Shown: piece after piece, positions 57,601-64,000 of the stretch
Numbering within the stretch: position 1 is the first letter of the stretch
Layout: every line of letters begins with the position of its first letter
NCBI RefSeq assembly: GCF_036324505.1
Contig: NC_086360.1
Location: 5,774,546 to 5,838,545 of the forward strand
Length of the DNA: 64,000 bases
DNA from: Eleginops maclovinus
Taxonomy: Eukaryota; Chordata; Actinopteri; Perciformes; Eleginopidae
Direction: 5' to 3'
Program-made: the position numbers and the translations under genes
The notes under the pieces: generated by a model
Seen by the model: the letters and a program-made list of their open reading frames with translations, nothing else
Told to the model about the DNA's origin: nothing
The model's database searches: none

Positions 57601-60600
57601 CGTTCACCCACCACTTAGCATTAGCCAATTTTTTTACGACCCTGAAAGCTGACACTCCCTTTACCTCTCTGATTGGGTCAGGCAGCGGACAGCTTCAGTC
57701 TAAACTGTCTCGTTCAGGGACAGAGGTCGGCTTGTAACAAGGTGATTGACAGTTCAAATCCTAGGTCCTCCCCAAAAACAATGAATAACAAACAGCATAC
57801 CAACATACTTGATGATTTTTTAATCATAAATGCAATCGGCAGAAGTAAAAATGTAACGCTAGGCTATAAACAAACAACATCCCGGTTGCATGGCTGTACA
57901 TCACCACTGCTGAGCTCAGGGCGATCTTGTGTCGGTGTGATGACATTTAGTGCTAGTTACTTGATATCAACCACGTTTTTTTAAGAAACATGGAAGCTTC
58001 GGACATTCACAGGCGGAACGTGAACATCTCTTTAGCTTGTTTTAACTACAAACAAGGACATTTTGGAGAAAAAAATGTCAAATTAAAATATTTAAAAATA
58101 TAAAAAGTAAAAATAAACTACAGCTTGAATGGAACCAAGGGAGTTCAGTTTATTTTCAGTGCAGAACTTAGACCAAACATCTTATGACAGCAATCTGCAT
58201 GTATCTTTGTTTTCTTTCTGATCACTTAAATCCAGATTCCTTAGAACAGCACTGGGGGCATGAACTCAGGGACCTCAATAGAACCAACAGGCCTGTATAG
58301 GCTCACCTACAGTATATAGAGCCTATAACCCCCCAGGGTAAATATGTGTACTTAGGCTTTCAGCAATTCCATGTCTACAGCCTTTAGATTGATACATGTC
58401 AAACCTGTTTTAGGGTTTTCTTGTTTATCTGTGTATTTTGTTATCAGGATGGCAGATAACAGGCCTCTTAGATCAGATTTCAGAAAAAATAAGCAGCCAT
58501 GTGAACAAGCAGCCATTTTTCTGGGGCCCATTCATTACAAAACTAACAAGCCATTTAAGAAAACCGTAGGAATCCCCCCTGATGCGGGTAAGTGCTTTGT
58601 GCAACAAAACAAGCAGCTTACATCTCTTTTAAACAAAGTTAAACACAGGGGGTGGGTGTGTGGGTGAGGAGGGGGTCTGTGATCCAGACCCATCAGTCAC
58701 TGTGTGTTTCTGCAGTCTGGAGCACATTCCATGAATCCTGCTGGGTTTTGTTCCCCTTCACCTACAACAACGACACAGTTTGAGCCATGCAGAGCTGAGC
58801 CAGCCTCTTTCAAACACAACAGAAAAAAATGATGACAATGACAATTATTATTCTATATTTGATGTGCTATTGTGAACTGGGGTTGTGTTTTTGTAAGGTT
58901 GATTTCAAGTTATTTGGTTTTAAGTCTGAAAAGGTGAAAGGTCTCTATTGTTAAATTTCGTCCTAGTGCCTGTTTTTGATTACACGGACTTAACTGAAAT
59001 AACTATTAAAATTGAGGTCACATTCATTTTTAGGTACTCTTTTATTTGATGGTTTGTATGTTGGGGCAAATGTTTCACGGGTTGGCGTCTTAAGTAAACT
59101 CTAGGAAATGTATATAATTAGTCATAATATAGGACATGTATGGGTTTGATACACAACTATTTTGATTATTTCATCTATTAATAATAATAGTAATGTAGAT
59201 ATTGAAATAAGCTATACTTACCCAGTACTTTTCAAAAAAGTTATGAAGTGCTTTCCATGGTTAAACCTGGAACATTTCAGGATGGCAAAACAATTAGTTC
59301 ATTATCAGCATTGAACAAAATCAAAGAAAAAAAAATCTAAAGTAGTCTAACTAAATTAAGAATAATTATCAAAGTACAACAAAATACAAATCCATCTATT
59401 AAAGTTGAAATATGTTGAATTTCTAATTAAATGCAGTACTATATAAGAACATAGTATTAACCTTCAACCACTTAATCTAATTAATTAATCTGGTATCATA
59501 GACATCTTTTTCCAAAGTCACTCTTAAGTGCTATAAGAGAACCAACTAGTTGGTACTGCAATTTTTGGAGAAAAATATCAATAACAGCAAAAATCCCTGC
59601 ATGATTATGAAAGAAAGAACTTAATTGAATCTGAAGAAAAAAAGTTTAATTTCCACAAGATAAATTGAAAGCGTCTTCCCAACAGGTTGTTCTGAATGGC
59701 AGAGGATAGGAAATGCACCTCATTGCGTTATAGGAGGAGAACACGCAGCAGTGATGTAGCACTGCAGCGTGCTACAGAGGAGGTGCTCCTCTGCAATTTG
59801 CGCCAGTGGAAATGAGCAGAGCCATTTCCTCATGATTGCGGGAGTGGTGGGGGGTGATCATAATCTCTCAGAAGAATACATGGCTCGGTGTCCTGGTTTT
59901 CAGTGTGTTACTCCAGAGTCTAAAATGAAGCTGATTCCTCTTCACCTCCTCGTATAAGTTCTTCTTTTCCCTTATTATTTTTCTTTACTTCATCATAAAT
60001 GTTCTATTTGTAATTTCCCCTTCAACATTTTTTTTGATAACTGAACCTTTTATCTTTTTATGTTTGTACATTTTAATACTGTGACATTTTTAAGGTTAAT
60101 TCAATTCATTTCAAGTTTAACTGTTATGCATTTTGATGGGAGAGTCCAACATTGAGTAGGCTAGTGATGCATGTGTCACCTATAACTGAAGCTCCTGTTT
60201 CAGAATATATTCTGATTCATGTGGAACCTGACAGTTATGAAGCTCATTGGTACCTCTTTTGACAAAACTGAACCTTATTTTACCATCAGCAACCATGTCT
60301 CTTTTGTTGCATTGTTGTCAACATTTCTCCCTTATTCACATTTTCTTTTTCCTTTGTATCTTCCCTTGAAAGAAAAAATATTGTTTAACTTATTTCTATA
60401 GCCTAGAATACGGCGTCTGTTTTGTCAAGTTGGTGAATATGTTTCTTCGTTTGCATATGTTTTGGCACATTTGAGTTATTTATTTGCATCGCTTTTGAAA
60501 GTGCAGCGCATTTCTTGTGATGGAAATGTCCAGCGCCGTTGTAGCACGTTTGCCCCTGTTGGCCACCGTACAGGAGTACACTACAGTAAGAGCCATTTTG

Positions 60601-61393
60601 GCGTGGTATATTCATGGTACATTTTTAGGTTTGGTGAGACAGTTACAAATCCTTTGAATTTAACCTAAATGAATTGGATAATCATGAGTTATAATCATAC
60701 TGTTTAGTTTGTTGATGGACTGCGCAGGGTTTATATTTGTTATTGTTTCGGAAAAGCAGACTTTAGTGCGCAAGTCTATGAGTATAATGACACATCACCA
60801 GTCTGACAAATTATAAATCTACAAGGTAGTTGAAATATATTGACCGTACGTGTCCACCTGCCTGATGGTATTTGTACTTGTGTTCATTTATTTCTATGCA
60901 GTTTAGAGTGTTGTAAATCGGTAGTGGACTGCCAACGGATCTATGGAATATAAAGTGAATAAAACCCTCAAGACGCATACCTGTTACTATGGTTTCCATT
61001 GAAGGTATTTGGACATTTTAAACACAAGGGAACACTCAATTTTGCCTCGTAGGCTTAGTGGCCTTGGAACTTTGTATTTTGCATAACACGCACAAAAGAC
61101 AAATAAGTTACGCACAGTTACATATTTTACATGTATTTACGTGTCTTCTTTTGACCACCATTGTTCTTACAGGTGTCTGAGAAGTTCCCGGACCTGAAGA
61201 AGAGGGGGAAGCTTTCTCACTCTCAGGATTTTGTAAAGGAGACAAGTTTGCAGACCAACACCTCTAACACTTGGAGCCGACCCCGCTGTGGCGTACCGGA
61301 CTACCCCACCCAGAAGGAGGTGCATTATCGGGGGCGACAGAGACGCTTCGTCCTGTATGGAGGACGTTTGGAGAAGACAGACCTCACCTACAG
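48504..61393 (+). CDS. mmp11: Matrix metalloproteinase-11 (stromelysin-3), first two coding exons
   Basis: MMP11 is a secreted zinc protease that is activated inside the secretory pathway by furin. Exon 1 gives a 34-residue piece with a signal peptide (MRTSLAVCCCVFALQCLQST). Exon 2 gives a short prodomain ending in the cysteine switch PRCGVPD (Cys73), which holds the zinc before activation. Then come the basic furin site RGRQRR (residues 87-92) and FVLYGGRLEKTDLTYR, the start of the catalytic domain, a close match to the MMP11 pattern. The Zn-binding HExxH exon and the hemopexin repeats lie past the window end; no further exon was found to 64000. Start is the ATG at 48504. Intron 1 is about 12.6 kb. 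A gstt gene in the same window supports conserved linkage with human 22q11. Confidence 0.9.
50570..50650 (+). repeat. Imperfect tandem of a gctaactgct unit
   Basis: agctaactgct recurs at least four times with spacers of 15-20 bp (for example near 50590, 50605 and 50625). Confidence 0.6.
51067..51289. repeat. Palindromic MITE, copy 2
   Basis: 223 bp with termini CACTGAAAAAACTGAA and its near complement ttcagtttttccagtg. The arms contain attaggttagttgaaagc and its inverted counterpart, as at 18398-18606. The whole element could fold into one long hairpin. Confidence 0.8.
54900..55280 (+). repeat. Two diverged direct copies of a fish repeat
   Basis: Blocks cattttctcgtagacttctg...caatctgacttctttttgcaac (about 54909-54955) and cattttctcatagcattcta...taatctgacttttttatgcaac (about 55228-55272), about 320 bp apart. 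Related to 13165-13232. Confidence 0.6.
56440..56625 (-). repeat. tRNA-derived SINE
   Basis: On the minus strand a tRNA-like head starts near 56625: an A-box-like TGGCGCAACTGG and a B box GGTTCGATTCC about 40 bp downstream, the internal promoter of RNA polymerase III. It is followed by a body rich in CTCTCTC and CACTGTCCTATCCAATT and a short A/C-rich tail. Not a functional tRNA, because the cloverleaf is not kept. Confidence 0.75.
57520..57537 (+). repeat. Poly-G tract
   Basis: About 17 consecutive G in the mmp11 intron, following acaggca. Confidence 0.9.
60440..60573 (+). repeat. Fragment related to the 39648-40386 element
   Basis: Shares ttttggcacattt, atttgcatcg.ttttgaaa, gtgcagcg and the terminal ttggccaccgtac with the right end of the 739-bp element. 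Confidence 0.65.
61173..61393 (+). CDS. mmp11: mmp11 exon 2 (cysteine switch, furin site)
   Basis: 221 nt, acceptor ttacag|gtgtc, donor cag|gtacat. Carries PRCGVPD, RGRQRR and YGGRLEKTDLTY. Ends with two bases of an Arg codon. Confidence 0.94.
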
Positions 61394-62265
61394 GTACATA
61401 CCAGGCTTCGATCCATAATACCGAAATTGTAGAAAGCATAGGAGATTTGACTCTGGCAAGGCCAAATCTTATAAAGATGAAAAAGGTGCCCTGTGATTCA
61501 GATCCACTCCAAAGTGTATAGGGTTCTTCTTTGGCCCCAGCTTTCCCTGTTCAGCAAGTTTTATTAAAATCGGGTCAGTGTTTTTTTCTTAATCCTTTTA
61601 ACAGTCAAGCAGACCAACCAGCAAACCTAACCAAAACCTTACCTTCTTTGCAGAGATAATGAGAAAATATTTTCATGTAAAATAAAGGAGTTCATTTTAT
61701 ATCTAATACATTTTAGACATAGTATGTCAAACAGTGCTGCACAGGCGCATTGTTGTATAAACTGCTGTCATATTTCAATCACCGCAGGAACATTTTTCAT
61801 TAGTCAACCACTCTTTTCAAGATTGAAATTCTATTATCAAACTAAAACTTTCAGACAGAAAAAAACCCACAGATGAGAAGAACATAAAGCTCTCAGAATA
61901 AAAGACGATTGAAGATTACAGTCCTTGATTTATGCGTTTATAATATAACTGTGATTAGTTTGGAAGCTGGAGTGTTCTTTGGAAGTAAGTGTGTGGACTT
62001 TAAAGCTCAGCTCAAATCACAGATGTGTGTTTTATGTTCCCTCTATAGAGTTTTTTTCAGAGAAAAAACTGTAAAAGTCACTTTTCACTACCTGGTAAAG
62101 AGGAGACAGTCAAAGGAAGCTGGTGAACATAGGGGGAGCATTTAGAAACTAAAGACAATGATATTAGGAGGAGTTGGTGAAGACCAAAACCAAGCTAAAA
62201 GAGAGGGGACATCAGACATAGATTAGTGGAAACAAATATGACAAAATAATGTTACTCTTCATTAT

Positions 62266-62545
62266 TGGGGTTTCCCCTTTTCTGCAGTGTGTTATTAAGG
62301 TTTGTTTTGCAACAGAGGGTGAAAAGAGGTGCTGCAGCAGGCAGTATGAGAGAAATAAACAGCTTTTTGAACATTAAAGCATGGAGACACGTCACAGTAG
62401 AGTACACTAAATACAAATATCAACCTGAAAATGAGCAGACTTTGACGGTCTGTAGCCCGGGCCCTGTTTAACCACTTCACTTTCTCAGGTGTCACTTTGA
62501 TACAAATATCAACCTGAAAATGTGCAGAATATGTCGTCTTTAACT
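62266..62545 (+). repeat. Dispersed repeat R1, copy 7, interrupted
   Basis: Has ttttctgcagtgtgttat, agagggtgaaaagaggtgc, agctttttgaacattaaagc, gtcacagtagag and tacaaatatcaacctgaaaa. The last block occurs twice (62411 and 62501) on either side of a 61-bp segment that also exists inverted at 63041. Confidence 0.65.
62440..62500. repeat. Left member of a 60-bp inverted repeat pair
   Basis: Segment from tttgacggtctg to aggtgtcacttt. It matches the complement of 63041-63099 at all but a few positions. Confidence 0.75.
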
Positions 62546-63040
62546 ACTGGATGTGCAATTAGAAGCATTTTGCTTACAAATAAACCATATCTAATGTGAA
62601 TTGTCAATAAGAACATTTTTCTGCTGCCCCACTATGGCAAAAAAAAGAAAGGATATTGCTGGTTTTTATGGGATAGCACGTCATTAAGCGGTACGATGAC
62701 TCCAATTCAGGCAGTTTCGAGACACACTGACTGATAAACTCAAGAAAGACATGCAACACGGGAGGGCTTAAAGTTCTCTATATAGTAATGTAGAAAAATT
62801 AAGTCTTAAAATTCTGACAAACGGGTGACGCTTTGCTTTCATCTAAGGACTTGGCACCACCGCGCGTCTGGCAGTGCTCTGCTGGCGGCTGCCTCTCTGT
62901 CTGTGTCTCCTGGGCTCCCTTTCATTGTAGCCATTCTTTAACGCAACAGTATATTAGCACAGAGTGAGAGAGCAGTGGGGGGGGCAGCACCGGCCGCAAA
63001 CTAATACGATTCTGCTGGATCAGAACAATAAAGCGCTATC

Positions 63041-63099
63041 AGTGACACCTGACAAAGTGAAGTGGTTAACCAGGGCCCAGGCTAGAGACCGTCAAGGTC
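63041..63099. repeat. Right member of the inverted repeat pair
   Basis: agtgacacctgacaaagtga, agtggttaaccagggcccag and gaccgtcaaggtc. About 540 bp separates it from its partner. Confidence 0.75.
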
Positions 63100-63189
63100 A
63101 AACTATACTTCTACACGACCTTACAGGGCCACCATTGATTCTTTGCCCTTCTAAATGACTAAAGGATGAGTGGGAAAATGTGTTTTTTT

Positions 63190-63500
63190 AAAGGGGTCCT
63201 ATTCTGCTCATTTTCAGCTTCATATTTGTATTTTGTGCCTCTACTGTTACATGTCACCATGCTTTAATGTTCAAAAGCTCTTTATTGTTCTCATACTGCC
63301 TGTGCTGCAGCACCTCCTTTCACCCTCTGTCTGAAACCAGAGCCCAGTCTGCTCTGATTGGTTTGCTGGCCGGCTCTGTTGTGATTGGTCAACCGCTTAG
63401 AGATGTGTCGGGTATGTCCCGCCCCAGCCAATAGAAGCGTGAGTGTTACATAGTGATGCCATTATGTTACGGAAGTAAACAAAGTAGTCCAATTTGATCT
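63190..63500 (-). repeat. Dispersed repeat R1, copy 8, inverted
   Basis: The only copy in reverse orientation: aaaggggtcctattctgctc, ctctactgttacatgtcacc, ctgcagcacctcctttcacc, tctgaaaccagagcccagtc and catagtgatgcc. Confidence 0.75.
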
Positions 63501-64000
63501 TACTCCTGCAAACACACAAAGCAAAACAGTGTTAAACTTAAATCAAACAGAGAATGTATCTAATAACAAATACCTTGTGTTTGTGAAAGCCTGATATACA
63601 TATCTTCTTTCACTGTTGTGAAGGCTTGCATGATCAGGATAAAAAAAAAGTTACCTTATTCCCTTCAGTCACATAAAAAAAGGGTGACATCATTGTTGAT
63701 TACATTTGTTTATAAGTAACTGTAACAGAGTACATTTTTAAAGTAACCCAACACTGATTGTAAAAAAGTATTCAAAGCACAGTGAGTTTTTCAGTGTGTC
63801 TTCATTTTTTTACTCAACCCACATTTATCGTCCAGCTGCAAGAAATACAAAATCCCCAAATGTGTAGCTCTGCCACTGAACATAATCCCTAACAGTGCGC
63901 TACTTCCTCTTGGCATTTCACAAAACTACAGTGACAAGCTCGTCTGCATTATCATTAAAAAAAAACTAGTGTAATTCCCCTTTCAAGTCTCAGCAATGTA

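Larger units (their letters stand above)
48606..61172 (+). other. mmp11: mmp11 intron 1
   Basis: 12.6 kb without recognisable exons. Named content: a gctaactgct-type tandem patch (50570-50650), the second palindromic MITE (51067-51289), duplicated fish repeat blocks (54900-55280), a tRNA-derived SINE (56440-56625), a poly-G tract (57520-57537) and a CGGTGGCC-type fragment (60440-60573). The open frames here lack domain content. Confidence 0.7.
61394..64000. other. mmp11: Start of mmp11 intron 2, repeat-rich
   Basis: No MMP exon with the FPW.L or HExxH coding pattern was found. Contains R1 copies 7 and 8 and a separate 60-bp inverted pair. Confidence 0.6.

Noticed and set aside
61394..64000. 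Search for mmp11 exon 3 (start of the catalytic core)
   Set aside because: No matching coding segment was seen; only repeats.

Overview
The window is nuclear DNA from a vertebrate, almost certainly a ray-finned (teleost) fish. The host genes are vertebrate-specific and split by GT-AG introns. The space between them is filled with repeats typical of fish: a Tc1-like transposon, a hAT, a BEL/Pao retroelement, an L2/CR1-type LINE, a tRNA-derived SINE, MITEs and long TG, ATT and AT microsatellites. No bacterial features are present. All statements rest on reading the sequence; no database search was run.

Host genes. (1) 1256-7879, minus: nine consecutive exons of p2rx7, the ATP-gated channel P2X7. 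Residues 1-317 are present; TM2 and the long C-terminus lie before base 1. (2) 10087-18010, minus: a complete five-exon theta-class glutathione S-transferase (gstt1-like, 242 aa), upstream of p2rx7 and in the same orientation. (3) 22708-23730, plus: an intronless 340-aa seven-helix receptor of the bitter-taste type (tas2r). (4) 48504-61393 and onward, plus: the first two coding exons of mmp11 (stromelysin-3), covering signal peptide, cysteine switch, furin site and the start of the catalytic domain. MMP11 and GSTT genes are also neighbours on human chromosome 22q11, so this pair looks like old conserved synteny. The genes do not form a pathway.

Mobile DNA. A 1.58-kb Tc1-like element sits in gstt1 intron 4. 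A 2.46-kb DNA transposon at 19210-21671 has a TTAT target duplication, many TGACTTAGGCA-type subterminal repeats and a decayed transposase I cannot place with certainty. A LINE on the minus strand (about 24030-28260) keeps an intact 1104-codon EN-RT frame and has a 69-bp tandem array at its 5' side. From 30.09 to 40.39 kb mobile DNA is nearly continuous: a 512-bp solo LTR (TSD GAAAT), a defective BEL/Pao element (TSD GAGAT) whose 3' LTR is split by a 3.76-kb hAT (TSD GCTACGCT), then a 739-bp TA-flanked non-autonomous element. The hAT carries a tandemly duplicated 117-nt exon.

The rest (40.4-48.4 kb, the 12.6-kb mmp11 intron 1, and 61.4-64 kb) is non-coding. It holds at least eight copies of one dispersed repeat, a palindromic MITE also present at 18.4 kb, a SINE, and an inverted-repeat pair at 62.4/63.0 kb. 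I found no rRNA, tRNA gene or CRISPR array.
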